A DNA stretch of 64,000 nucleotides from Roseococcus sp. SDR (GCF_019083995.1 NZ_JAHRCU010000014.1:62001-126000); one strand, 5' to 3'. Positions 28,172-35,584 are shown, counted from the first letter of the stretch. Translations and numbers: made by a program. The notes: generated by a model from the sequence alone, not told the origin.

Positions 28172-29250
28172 GCGTCTTCCAGCTCCGGCGAGAGTTCCAT
28201 GAAGCGGCGGCGGTGCAGGGCGGCGCCGCCGAAGGCGGGCACCAGCACCATGGCGCGGCGCATGTGCAGGCCGACATCGTAGTCGTCCGTGTAGCCGATG
28301 CCGCCATGCAGTTGCACGCAGGCCTGCTGGACAAGCATCGCGGCCTCGCTCGCGCGGGCCTTGGCGCGGCTGACGAGGTGCGAGGGCGCGCCTTCATCCA
28401 GCGCGGCGGCGGCCTGCTCGACGGCGGCGCGGGTGAGCGCGATCTGCATCTTGGCGTCGGCCGCCTTGTGCTGCAGTGCCTGGAAGGTGCCGATGATCTT
28501 GCCGAATTGCTGCCGCGTGCGGAGGTAGTCGAGCGTCATGGCAAAGGCCGCCTCCATGCCGCCCAGCAGCGCGGCGGCGGTGGCGAGTGCGGCGCGGTCC
28601 AGCGCCTCGGCGAGCGGCACGTCATCGGCGATGTGGCGGCCGGGGCCGTGACCGCTATAGGGCAGCGGGCGGATGGTGCCGAGATGGCCGCCATCCTGCG
28701 TGGCCTCGGTGGTGATCTCGACCTGGTCGCGTGTCAGCACATGCAGCGCGACGCGGCCCGCTTCGGCCACGGGCCAGAGGATGTGGGTGGCACCCCCGGC
28801 GGCGAGGACGAAGCCGCGCGCGCCATCGGCGGTGCTGGCGAGGCTGAGCGTATTCGCGCGGTCCTGCCAGGCGGTGAGGACCACCGCGTCACCGGCGAGG
28901 AGTTGGCCGAGCAATTCGCTCTCGCCGGCCGCGGCCAGCAGATGCGCGGAGAGGGCGCAGCCGATCAGCGGCTCGGGCGCTGAGGCACGGCCGATTTCCT
29001 CGGCCAGCGCCACCATCTCGGCCATGCCCAGGCCGGTGCCGCCGGCCTCTTCGGAGACGGCGAGACCGATCCAGCCGGCCTCGGCCATCTGGCGCAGCAG
29101 GCCCGCATCGAAGCCCGGCTCGGTGAAGCGCAGCTTGCGCACGCGCGCCATGTCTGCCCCAAGCAATCCGCGCGCGCTGTCGCGGATCATCTCGATGCTC
29201 TCGGCGCGGTCGCCCGTGAAGGGGGCGACGCCCGCGGCGGTCGCGCTCAC
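28168..29250 (-). CDS. acyl-CoA dehydrogenase, second (shorter) subunit-type
   Basis: 360 residues from GTG overlapping the CoA-transferase B stop by 4 nt. Family motifs: FDAGLLRQMAEAGWIGLAVSEEAGGTGLGMAEM near the N-terminus and LRTRQQFGKIIGTFQALQHKAADAKM and VQLHGGIGYTDDYDVGLHMRRA near the C-terminus. The middle domain is short and divergent. Paired short and long acyl-CoA dehydrogenase genes often encode alpha2beta2 enzymes in which one subunit lacks part of the active site; this protein fits the divergent partner. Cluster context points to beta-oxidation of an unusual acyl-CoA. Confidence 0.9.
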   Translation of the reverse strand: MSATAAGVAPFTGDRAESIEMIRDSARGLLGADMARVRKLRFTEPGFDAGLLRQMAEAGWIGLAVSEEAGGTGLGMAEMVALAEEIGRASAPEPLIGCALSAHLLAAAGESELLGQLLAGDAVVLTAWQDRANTLSLASTADGARGFVLAAGGATHILWPVAEAGRVALHVLTRDQVEITTEATQDGGHLGTIRPLPYSGHGPGRHIADDVPLAEALDRAALATAAALLGGMEAAFAMTLDYLRTRQQFGKIIGTFQALQHKAADAKMQIALTRAAVEQAAAALDEGAPSHLVSRAKARASEAAMLVQQACVQLHGGIGYTDDYDVGLHMRRAMVLVPAFGGAALHRRRFMELSPELEDA

Positions 29251-29891
29251 GACTGCGTGTGCAGCTTGGCGCCGCTCTTCGCCTGGAGTTCTTCCAGGCT
29301 CATCCCCGGCACGATGTCACGCACGACGAAGCCGAGGCCCGGCACCACATCCAGCACGGCCAGGTTGGTGTAGACGCGGCTGACGGAACCCAGCGAGGTC
29401 AGCGGATAGCCGCAGCGCTCGACGATCTTGGGGCGGCCATCCTTCGTCGTGTGGTCCATCACCACCCAGAGGCGCTTCGCACCCGCGCCGAGATCCATCG
29501 CACCGCCCACGGCGGGGGCGGTGTCGTTCTCGCTGGTCGCCCAGTTCGCGAGGTCGCCATTCTCGGCCACTTCGAAACCGCCGAGGACGCAGAGGTCGAT
29601 ATGGCCGCCGCGGATCATGGCGAAGCTGTCGGCGTGGTGGCAGATGGAGCCGCCGGGGCGCAGCGTGACCATCTGCTTGCCGGCATTGATGAGCCAGGGG
29701 TTTTCGTGCCCCTTCTCCGGCGCGGGGCCCATGCCCAGCACGCCATTCTCGGACTGGAAGATGACCTCGCGCGAGAGGGGGACCTGGTCGGCGATCAGCG
29801 TCGGCATGCCGATGCCGAGGTTGACCACCCAGCCCTCGGGAATGTCGGCGGCGGCCTTGGCGGCCATGTCAGTGCGGCTGTAGCTCGGCAT
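29247..29891 (-). CDS. CoA-transferase subunit B (3-oxoadipate/3-oxoacid type)
   Basis: 214 residues. Class I CoA-transferase beta subunit with the active-site glutamate Glu48 in IFQSENGVLGMG, and GGHIDLCVLGGFEVAENGDLANW plus CGYPLTSLGSVSRVYTNLAV typical of PcaJ/ScoB. With subunit A it would move CoA from succinyl-CoA to a 3-oxo acid or a related acid, supplying the acyl-CoA substrates for the downstream dehydrogenases. Good Shine-Dalgarno AGAGGAG upstream. Unusually it is separated from the A subunit by a 182-bp gap occupied by a repeat element. Confidence 0.92.
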   Translation of the reverse strand: MPSYSRTDMAAKAAADIPEGWVVNLGIGMPTLIADQVPLSREVIFQSENGVLGMGPAPEKGHENPWLINAGKQMVTLRPGGSICHHADSFAMIRGGHIDLCVLGGFEVAENGDLANWATSENDTAPAVGGAMDLGAGAKRLWVVMDHTTKDGRPKIVERCGYPLTSLGSVSRVYTNLAVLDVVPGLGFVVRDIVPGMSLEELQAKSGAKLHTQS

Positions 29892-29963
29892 GACGTTTTC
29901 TCCTCTGGAGACAGGCTAGAAGGATGGAGGGGCGCGGTCCAGAACGGGGTCAGGACGGCCCCA

Positions 29964-30072
29964 CAAGAATGCGGCCGCGACGCGGCCGCCGCGCCCAGAC
30001 TGCGCGTTTGGCCCGCGCGCCAGTGGCGGCGCGAAGCCAAGCGCGCGGAGCGCGCGCCCGGCGTTTGAGGGC
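29964..30072 (-). repeat. two-hairpin dispersed element, copy D (minus strand)
   Basis: On the minus strand it begins immediately after the CoA-transferase A stop: GCCCTCA..CGCCGGGC, hairpin GCGCGC-TCC-GCGCGC, TTGGCT, and after about 45 nt a hairpin GCGGCCGC-GTC-GCGGCCGC followed by ATTCTT. Same architecture as copy A after ggt; both stems differ from copy A but remain paired. Confidence 0.7.
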
Positions 30073-30073
30073 A

Positions 30074-30754
30074 CTAAACCCATCCCTCGCCACGGTCCAC
30101 ACGGACCACGCGGTTCACGAAGATGCCGGGCGTCGCGACACGCTCGGGATCAATCGCGCCGAGTTCCACGATGTGCTGCACCTGCGCGATGGTGAGGTCG
30201 GCCGCCATCGCCATCACCGGATTGAAGTTCCGGCCGGAGAGATTGTAGGTGAGGTTGCCCCAGCGATCGGCCTCCCAGGCCTCGATCAGCGCGACATCGG
30301 CCTTGAGCGCGTGCTCCATCACGTATTTGCGCCCGTTGAACTCACGCTCCTCCTTGCCCTTGGCCAGCAGCGTGCCGTGCGAGGTGGCGGTGTAGAAGGC
30401 GGGGATGCCGGCACCCGCGGCGCGCATGCGCTCGGCCATCGTGCCTTGCGGGACGATCTCCAGCTCGATCTTGCCCTCGCGGTAGAGCTCCTCGAAGACG
30501 ACGCTGCCGGCGCTGCGCGGGAAGGAGCAGATGATCTTCCGCACCCGGCCCAGCTCCATGAGGCGCGCCAGGCCGACGCGGCCCGTGCCGGCATTGTTGG
30601 CCACACAGGTGAGGTCCTTCGCCCCCTGCTCGATCAGCGCCTCGATCAGCGCATCGGGCTGGCCCACGCTGCCGAAGCCGCCGATGAGGACGGTGCTGCC
30701 ATCCTTCACGCCCGAGAGCGCCTCGGCCAGCGTGTTGACGATCTTGTTGATCAT
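30074..30754 (-). CDS. CoA-transferase subunit A (3-oxoadipate/3-oxoacid type)
   Basis: 226 residues, the alpha subunit of a class I CoA-transferase: GSTVLIGGFGSVGQPDALIEAL (CoA-binding glycine-rich segment), DLTCVANNAGTGRVGLARL, RKIICSFPRSAGS, and GRKYVMEHALKADVALIEAWEADRWGNLTY, all typical of PcaI/ScoA. Pairs with the next gene downstream. It is the first gene of the minus-strand catabolic cluster; its upstream region carries two direct copies of the two-hairpin element, and no clear promoter could be chosen. Confidence 0.92.
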   Translation of the reverse strand: MINKIVNTLAEALSGVKDGSTVLIGGFGSVGQPDALIEALIEQGAKDLTCVANNAGTGRVGLARLMELGRVRKIICSFPRSAGSVVFEELYREGKIELEIVPQGTMAERMRAAGAGIPAFYTATSHGTLLAKGKEEREFNGRKYVMEHALKADVALIEAWEADRWGNLTYNLSGRNFNPVMAMAADLTIAQVQHIVELGAIDPERVATPGIFVNRVVRVDRGEGWV

Positions 30755-30763
30755 AATTTCCTG

Positions 30764-30910
30764 CCCTCAGACGCCGGGCGCGCCCTCCGGGCGCTTGGCT
30801 TGCGCGCCTCAGACAGGTGATTCCCGGCTCGTCGGTGGCGCACCGCGCGCCGCCGCTATTCGCGGCGGATACTGCGTTGTCGGCGGCGGTTCTGGAAGGG
30901 GGGTGCGGGG
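30764..30910 (+). repeat. two-hairpin dispersed element, copy B (first of a direct pair)
   Basis: CCCTCAGACGCCGGGC, hairpin GCGCCC-TCC-GGGCGC, TTGGCT, then a second hairpin with CCGCCGC/GCGGCGG arms. Its 141-bp segment 30770-30910 is repeated as 30916-31056 after a 5-bp spacer. Runs of near-identity are longest in the second half. Confidence 0.7.
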
Positions 30911-31056
30911 CTGGGGACGCCGGGCGCTGCCTCCGGCGGCTTGGCTTGCACGCCGCAGGGCTGGCGTTCCCGGCATTGCGGTTGCGCACCCCGCGCCGCC
31001 GCACTTCGCGGCGGATACCGCGTTGTCGGCGGCGGTTCTGGAAGGGGGGTGCGGGG
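30911..31056 (+). repeat. two-hairpin dispersed element, copy C (second of a direct pair)
   Basis: GACGCCGGGC, hairpin GCTGCC-TCC-GGCGGC (one G-T pair), TTGGCT, second hairpin with CCGCCGC/GCGGCGG arms, ending in the same GGTTCTGGAAGGGGGGTGCG as copy B. Duplication of copy B with period 146 bp. The pair sits between the CoA-transferase A start and vapB. Confidence 0.7.
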
Positions 31057-31098
31057 TGGGAGGTTTGGGGTAGGCGTGCGTTTTGGGCATGCCAGGCG

Positions 31099-31118
31099 GC
31101 ATCATTCGATGCTATATC
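31099..31118 (+). promoter_or_regulatory. vapB2 promoter/operator region
   Basis: An inverted repeat GCATC-ATTC-GATGC (31099-31112) leads directly into TGC-TATATC, which reads as an extended -10 element (TATATC at 31113-31118). vapB follows 25 bp later with a GGAGAG ribosome site. Placement fits autoregulation by a toxin-antitoxin complex; by-eye call. Confidence 0.4.
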
Positions 31119-31142
31119 GCGTGCCTCACTGGAGAGCTGACG

Positions 31143-31340
31143 ATGCGCACCACCCTCGCCTTGGATGACGAACTCCTGGCCAAGGCCCAGGGATTCACTG
31201 GCATCACGGAGAAATCGGCGCTGGTGCGCGAGGCGCTGACGGCGTTGATCGAACGTGAAAGCGCGCGCCGCCTCGCCCGGCTTGGCGGGAGCGAGCCGGA
31301 CCTCGTCGCGGCCCCTCGGCGGCGCGCGACGCCGGCTTGA
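31143..31340 (+). CDS. vapB: type II antitoxin, VapB family (second locus)
   Basis: 65 residues starting MRTTLALDDELLAKAQGFTGI, the strand-helix pattern of VapB_antitoxin ribbon-helix-helix proteins (TxTxLxLDDELL), followed by a helix KSALVREALTALIERESARRLARLGG. It would neutralise the adjacent VapC and autoregulate. The Shine-Dalgarno GGAGAG and the typical MRTT start decide the start over an upstream ATG. Its TGA overlaps the toxin's TTG by 4 nt. Confidence 0.9.
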   Translation: MRTTLALDDELLAKAQGFTGITEKSALVREALTALIERESARRLARLGGSEPDLVAAPRRRATPA

Positions 31341-31696
31341 TCCTGCTCGATACCTCCGTCTGGGTGGATCATCTGCGCCAGGACGATCCTGATGTGGCCG
31401 CGCTGCTGGCGGAGGGTCGGGTGCTCGCCCATCCGCATGTCATCGGCGAATTGGCACTGGGGCATTTGCGGCAGCGCGCCACCATCCTCTCGGCGCTCTC
31501 CGGCTTGCCGAAGGCCATGCCCGCGACCGACGCCGAAGTGCTGGGGTTTGTGGACCGGAGCGGGCTCGCCGGGCGCGGGATCGGGTGGGTGGACGCGCAT
31601 CTGCTGGCCGCAACGCGCCTCACGCCCGGCGCCCGCTTCTGGACGCGCGACCGGCGGCTCGCGGTCATCGCGCAGGAGATGGGACTCGCCGTTTAG
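31337..31696 (+). CDS. vapC: type II toxin VapC, PIN-domain ribonuclease (second locus)
   Basis: 119 residues from TTG overlapping the antitoxin stop. The PIN acidic residues are Asp5 (LLDTSVWVDHLR), Glu38 (HVIGELALG), Asp86 (IGWVDAHLLAA) and Asp105 (FWTRDRRL). The sequence differs clearly from the glyQS-linked VapC, so the two loci are separate acquisitions rather than a duplication. Its stop overlaps the stop of the convergent PEP-mutase-family gene. Confidence 0.93.
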   Translation: MILLDTSVWVDHLRQDDPDVAALLAEGRVLAHPHVIGELALGHLRQRATILSALSGLPKAMPATDAEVLGFVDRSGLAGRGIGWVDAHLLAATRLTPGARFWTRDRRLAVIAQEMGLAV

Positions 31697-32496
31697 CGCG
31701 GCAGCAGCGCGGTGATTTCGGCGGCTGTCGGCGCGGCCCCCATGATGTCGAAATCGCCGGCCTTCAGGCGGCGGGCGGCGGTGACGAGGCTGCCCATGGC
31801 CTGGCGGTAGAGCGCGCCGCCGAGCGAGACGCGCTTCACGCCGGCGGCCTCCAGCACGGCCAGCGGCACGGGGCCGCTGCGGGGGCCGAAGACGATGTTC
31901 ACCGGCTTGGGGGCGACGGCGCGGACCACGGCCTCGATCGCTTCCATGTCGGGCAGGCCGGGGGCATAGAGGACATCGGCGCCGACCTCGGCGAAGGCCA
32001 CGAGGCGGCGGATCGTGTCCGCGAGGTCCGGGCGGCCATGCAGGAAATTGTCGGTGCGCGCGGTGAGCAGGATGCGGCCCTTCGCGGCCTTCGCGGCGGC
32101 GGCGATGCGGGCGACGGCGTGGTCGAACTCATGGATGGGGCGCGCGGGGTCGGCCGTCGTGTCCTCGATGCCGAGGCCGGCGAGGCCGGCGGCGATGGAG
32201 GCCTCCACGGTCGCCACCACATCCTCGGGCCCAGCGCCGAAGCCATCCTCCAGATCGCCATTCACCGGCAGGCCCGAGAGGCGCGCGATCATCGCCGCGT
32301 GCTGGATGGAGAGGTCGCGGCCCAGCGCCGCCGCGCAATCCGGCCGGGCCAGGCCGAAGGCGAGGCCGGCGGAGGTGGAGGCGAGTGCGGGAAAGCCCTC
32401 GCGCTTCAGCAGCAAGGTGGAGGCGCCATCCCAGGGGTTGGGCATGACGAAGATGTTGCGATGCAGGTCGCGGAAGGTTTCATAGGCGGCGGACAT
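31693..32496 (-). CDS. isocitrate lyase / PEP mutase family protein
   Basis: 267 residues of the ICL/PEPM superfamily. Features: PNPWDGASTLLLKREGFPALASTSAGLAF, the Mg-binding NGDLEDGFG, LGIEDTT, and LLTARTDNFLHGRPDL. The catalytic loop does not carry the isocitrate-lyase KKCGH signature, and the length is that of the short C-C lyase group (2-methylisocitrate lyase-like, oxaloacetate hydrolase or phosphonopyruvate hydrolase relatives). The exact reaction cannot be fixed. It stands alone, its 3' end overlapping vapC on the other strand. Confidence 0.87.
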   Translation of the reverse strand: MSAAYETFRDLHRNIFVMPNPWDGASTLLLKREGFPALASTSAGLAFGLARPDCAAALGRDLSIQHAAMIARLSGLPVNGDLEDGFGAGPEDVVATVEASIAAGLAGLGIEDTTADPARPIHEFDHAVARIAAAAKAAKGRILLTARTDNFLHGRPDLADTIRRLVAFAEVGADVLYAPGLPDMEAIEAVVRAVAPKPVNIVFGPRSGPVPLAVLEAAGVKRVSLGGALYRQAMGSLVTAARRLKAGDFDIMGAAPTAAEITALLPR

Positions 32497-32583
32497 GGCG
32501 GCGGCTCCTCGGCGGATGGGGTGAGCCTAGGCGCGGCCGGGCGGGGGATGCTTCGGGGAATTGCGAAGGGCTGGGTTGCGCGG

Positions 32584-32793
32584 TCAGGGGGCGGTCCACG
32601 TCACGGTCAGGCCGGGTTGGGGATTGGGGTTCCACACCCAGCACCCATTATGCGCATCAACCGTCCAGCCCGGGCGGCCCGGCTGCGCCACACTCTCCGC
32701 CGCCGGCGGCGCAGGGCGCGCGCGCGGCTGCGTCTGCGCCACCGCCGGGCCAGCAGCGCAGATCAACACCATCAGCGCGAGGCTCCAGCGCAT
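32584..32793 (-). CDS. small secreted protein with CWVWNPNPQP motif
   Basis: 69 residues: signal peptide RWSLALMVLICAAGPAVAQ, a short Pro/Ala-rich linker, then GCWVWNPNPQPGLTVTW at the C-terminus. That last motif recalls a terminal segment seen in secreted Acetobacteraceae proteins, possibly linked to MORN-like repeats; I cannot name a family. The protein ends two residues after the motif, so it may be a minimal or truncated version. Confidence 0.6.
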   Translation of the reverse strand: MRWSLALMVLICAAGPAVAQTQPRARPAPPAAESVAQPGRPGWTVDAHNGCWVWNPNPQPGLTVTWTAP

Positions 32794-32868
32794 GGGGCGT
32801 CTCCAGTGTTCCAACCCATGAAACAACAGACCGCATGCCCCCGCCAACACCATCTTGCCGCAGGGGCG

Positions 32869-32889
32869 CGGGGAGCCCGTGGCTCCCCG
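32869..32889. repeat. 21-bp hairpin, left of parDE
   Basis: A perfect GGGGAGCC-CGT-GGCTCCCC hairpin with an added C/G closing pair, preceded by GCAGGGG. An identical 21-bp copy with the same GCAGGGG-N2 lead lies at 33524-33544, so the two bracket parDE in direct orientation. Confidence 0.7.
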
Positions 32890-32995
32890 ACATGAATCGG
32901 GTTGGTTCCGGGGGGGCGGGCGCCTTGGGAAACCCAGCCTTGTCCGGCCGCGCAAAGCTCTGGAATCCCCTTGGGAGGGGGGGTATCCTCGCGCC

Positions 32996-33253
32996 ATGCT
33001 CACCGCCATTCCCCTGACCGAAGCGCAAGCCGCCGAGATCGAACGCCTGCTGGCCTCCGGCGCCTGTGCCGATGCGAGCGAGGTTGTGGCGGCCGGGCTG
33101 GAGGCCCTGGCGGCGCAGGAATCGGCGTGTTTCGAGGCGGAAATCCGCCCCGTGATCGAGGCGATGGAGCGCGATCCGTCCCGCGCCATTCCGGCCGGGC
33201 AGGTCTTCGCGGAGCTCCGCGCCCATCACGCGCGGCGCCTTGCCGGCGATTGA
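32996..33253 (+). CDS. parD: type II antitoxin, ParD-like
   Basis: 85 residues starting MLTAIPLTEAQAAEIERLLAS, with GACADASEVVAAGLEALAAQE matching the ribbon-helix-helix core of ParD/CC2985-type antitoxins, and a C-terminal tail rich in charged residues that would cover ParE. The ATG lies 6 nt after a TATCCT that resembles a -10 box and has no Shine-Dalgarno, so translation may be leaderless. It overlaps the toxin start by 14 nt. Confidence 0.88.
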   Translation: MLTAIPLTEAQAAEIERLLASGACADASEVVAAGLEALAAQESACFEAEIRPVIEAMERDPSRAIPAGQVFAELRAHHARRLAGD

Positions 33254-33512
33254 GTTCACCCCGGAGGCCCGGGCGGACCTCCTGGCGCTCTATGAGCTGA
33301 TCTTCCGCGAGGCCGATGCCGCGCGCGCCGGGGCCTATCTGGACCGGATCGAGCGATGCTGCGCCGCGCTGCTGCTGTTTCCCCTTGCCGGCCGGGATCG
33401 CGGCGAGGGCGTGCGCAGCCTGGGCTTCGAGCGCCGCGCCAGCATCATCTACCGCCCCGACCAGGACCGCATTCTTATTCTGCGCGTCCTCCACGCCGGG
33501 AGAACGCATTGA
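33240..33512 (+). CDS. parE: type II toxin, ParE/RelE family
   Basis: 90 residues from TTG, the only start that preserves the N-terminal strand PAIEFTPEARADLLALYELI. Fold markers of ParE: a two-helix N-terminal hairpin, FPLAGRDRGEGVRSLGFERRASIIYRPDQDRILILRVLHAGR with the central Arg and the C-terminal strand. ParE toxins poison DNA gyrase; some relatives act on ribosome-bound mRNA instead, so the target is inferred. A hairpin starts 11 nt after its stop. Confidence 0.9.
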   Translation: MPAIEFTPEARADLLALYELIFREADAARAGAYLDRIERCCAALLLFPLAGRDRGEGVRSLGFERRASIIYRPDQDRILILRVLHAGRTH

Positions 33513-33523
33513 TCGCAGGGGTT

Positions 33524-33544
33524 CGGGGAGCCCGTGGCTCCCCG
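33524..33544. repeat. 21-bp hairpin, right of parDE
   Basis: Identical to the hairpin at 32869-32889, including the GCAGGGG lead. It lies 11 nt after the parE stop and 6 nt before the -35 of the following promoter, so it could act as the parDE terminator and insulator. Confidence 0.7.
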
Positions 33545-33550
33545 AGTTCC

Positions 33551-33578
33551 TTGACTTTTCACCCTGATTAGGTATAGT
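33551..33578 (+). promoter_or_regulatory. near-consensus sigma-70-type promoter
   Basis: TTGACT (33551-33556), 16-bp spacer, TATAGT (33573-33578). It is the best -35/-10 match seen in the window and is AT-rich against its surroundings. The ATG of the next gene is 8 nt downstream of the -10, so the transcript would begin at or next to the start codon. Confidence 0.65.
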
Positions 33579-33586
33579 TTCCTGGG

Positions 33587-34177
33587 ATGCAACAGCGCGT
33601 CCCCTTCTCCGCCCTCTCAGACCGCCAGTGGGACGCCCTGCGCCCCTATGTCCTGGCGCAAAAGGCCAGCCCCGCAGGCCGCAAGCTCGTGGACCTGCGC
33701 GAGCGCATGAACGCCATCCTCTTCCTGCTCTCCACCGACGCCCCCTGGCGGGAATTGCCCGAACGCTACGGCCCACCCGGCACTGTCTCGCGCCATTTCC
33801 GCAGGCTCAGCCATGGCGGCTTCTGGGAGCATCTGCTGGAGGCGCTGCATGACCTGGGGCCGCGCCATCCGCTCCAGCAGCTCCGCCGGCTGATCTTCCG
33901 GGGCGCCAGACGGGCCGCGAAGCTCGTCGGATTGCGCATCATTGTGCTGGCGCGGCGGTTGCAGCTTCTCGAAGCCCTACCTGGGCCGCCCTGGCTGCTG
34001 CCCGACCCCGATTTGTCCAAAACCCTGGTCGAGCTGTTCAAACGCAAATTCGAAGATCCGGAGCCCCGCCGCTTCCGCCGCTGGTGGCGCAAGATGGGCC
34101 GCACCTATATCCGGCTCTTCAGCGCCGCGACCGGAAGGCGCCACATCCCGCGCTCCGTCAGGCTCGCCATGCCGTGA
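33587..34177 (+). CDS. orphan DUF4096 (IS5-type transposase N-terminal domain) protein
   Basis: 196 residues. Residues about 8-88 (FSALSDRQWDALRPYVL...RMNAILFLLSTDAPWRELPERYGPPGTVSRHFRRLSHGGFWEHLLEAL) match the DNA-binding DUF4096 region of IS5-family transposases. The remaining part (RRLIFRGARRAAKLVG...RRFRRWWRKMGRTYIRLFS) is strongly basic and shows no DDE catalytic motif; no terminal inverted repeats or target duplication were found around it. It therefore is not a complete transposase. Either it is a degenerate remnant or, more interesting given the intact frame and strong promoter, a domesticated DNA-binding protein. No ribosome site precedes the ATG. Confidence 0.8.
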   Translation: MQQRVPFSALSDRQWDALRPYVLAQKASPAGRKLVDLRERMNAILFLLSTDAPWRELPERYGPPGTVSRHFRRLSHGGFWEHLLEALHDLGPRHPLQQLRRLIFRGARRAAKLVGLRIIVLARRLQLLEALPGPPWLLPDPDLSKTLVELFKRKFEDPEPRRFRRWWRKMGRTYIRLFSAATGRRHIPRSVRLAMP

Positions 34178-34183
34178 GGGCGC

Positions 34184-35569
34184 TCAGTCCGTCTCTTCGG
34201 CGTAGGGGTTTTCGGTGCCGCGCAATTGCAGGCGGATGGGCACGCCCGGCATGTCGAATTCCTCGCGGAAGCCGTTCAGCAGATAGCGCTGGTAGTCGAG
34301 CGGCAGAAGCTCGGCCCGCGTGCCGAAGAGCACCAGGGTGGGGGGGCGCGCCTTGGGCATGGTGGCGTAGCGCAGCTTCAGGCGCTTGCCGTCCACCAGG
34401 GGCAGCTGGTGCCGCTCCAGCATCTGCGCGAACCAGCGGTTCAGCGCGCCGGTGCCGATGCGGCGGTTCCAGCGCTCATGGGTGCGGCGCACCGCGGGCA
34501 TCAGCTTGTCCACGCCGGCGCCGGTGGCGGCCGAGATGGTCACCACCTCGATGCCCCGCAGCTGGTTCAAGGAGGTTTCCAGCGTGTCGGCGATCCGGTT
34601 CCGGGCGGCGGCGCGGTCTTCCACCGCATCCCATTTGTTCAGCGCGATGACGACGGCGCGGCCCTCGCGCTCGGCCAGGCGGGCGATGCGGATGTCCTGC
34701 TCTTCGAGGCCGAGATTGGCGTCGAGGACGAGGATCACAACCTCCGCCTCGCGCAGCGCCGCGATGGAGGAAGCGACGGACATCTCCTCCAGCCGGTGGG
34801 TGATGCGCGCGCGCTTGCGCATGCCGGCCGTGTCCACGATGCGGATGGGGCCGGCCTCGTCCTGGAAGATGGCGGCGATGGCATCGCGCGTCAGGCCGGG
34901 CTCGGGGCCGGTGATCATGCGCTCCTCGCCCAGCAGCGTGTTCAGCAGCGTGGATTTGCCGGCATTGGGGCGGCCGAGGATGGCGAGGCGCAAGAGCTTG
35001 GCCTCGCCCTCCTCCGGCTCGGGCACCTCTTCGGGCAGGTGTTCGCCGATGGCCTCCATCAGGCCCGCGATGCCCTCATTGTGCTCGGCCGAGACGGCGA
35101 TGGGGTCGCCCAGGCCGAGTTCATAGGCTTCCAGCGCGGCCTGGGCGCCGCCGCGGCCCTCGGCCTTGTTGGCGACGAGGATGACGGGCCGGCGCGCGCG
35201 GCGCAGCCAATTGGCGAAGGCGCGGTCGGACGCCGTGATGCCGGATTTGGCGTCCACCACGAAGACCGCGACATCGGCCTGCTCGAGGGCGGCCTCGGAG
35301 CTCGCGCGCATGCGGCCGAAGAGGGTTTCGGGCGCGGCTTCCTCAAGGCCGGCGGTGTCCACCAGCAGGATGTTGCGGCCGGCGATCTGCGTCTCCGCCT
35401 CCTTGCGGTCGCGCGTGACACCGGGCGTGTCGTCCACGATGGCGATGCGCCGGCCGACGAGGCGGTTGAACAGCGAGGACTTGCCCACATTCGGCCGGCC
35501 GAGGATGGCGACGACGGGCAGGCCGGAGGTGTCGCGGTGGCGCGCCGGGTTTTCCGGGTCACGCGCCAT
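34184..35569 (-). CDS. der: ribosome biogenesis GTPase Der (EngA)
   Basis: 461 residues with two tandem GTPase domains: the first P-loop is GRPNVGKSSLFNRLVG with DTPGVTRDR and NKAEG, the second is GRPNAGKSTLLNTLLGEERM with DTAGMRKRARI and NKWD. A C-terminal KH-like domain follows (RHQLPLVDGKRLKLRYATMPKARPPT). Der is essential for late 50S subunit assembly. Encoded downstream of yfgM and bamB, the order seen widely in alphaproteobacteria. The following gene on the other strand ends 6 bp away. Confidence 0.97.
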   Translation of the reverse strand: MARDPENPARHRDTSGLPVVAILGRPNVGKSSLFNRLVGRRIAIVDDTPGVTRDRKEAETQIAGRNILLVDTAGLEEAAPETLFGRMRASSEAALEQADVAVFVVDAKSGITASDRAFANWLRRARRPVILVANKAEGRGGAQAALEAYELGLGDPIAVSAEHNEGIAGLMEAIGEHLPEEVPEPEEGEAKLLRLAILGRPNAGKSTLLNTLLGEERMITGPEPGLTRDAIAAIFQDEAGPIRIVDTAGMRKRARITHRLEEMSVASSIAALREAEVVILVLDANLGLEEQDIRIARLAEREGRAVVIALNKWDAVEDRAAARNRIADTLETSLNQLRGIEVVTISAATGAGVDKLMPAVRRTHERWNRRIGTGALNRWFAQMLERHQLPLVDGKRLKLRYATMPKARPPTLVLFGTRAELLPLDYQRYLLNGFREEFDMPGVPIRLQLRGTENPYAEETD

Positions 35570-35584
35570 GGGAAACGCGGCGCA

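Noticed and set aside
31337-31696. Second vapC as a duplicate of the first
   Set aside because: Both are PIN proteins, but the sequences outside the acidic residues differ widely, as do the antitoxins.
33587-34177. Complete IS5-family insertion sequence
   Set aside because: Only the DUF4096 region is present; no DDE domain, terminal inverted repeats or target duplication were seen.
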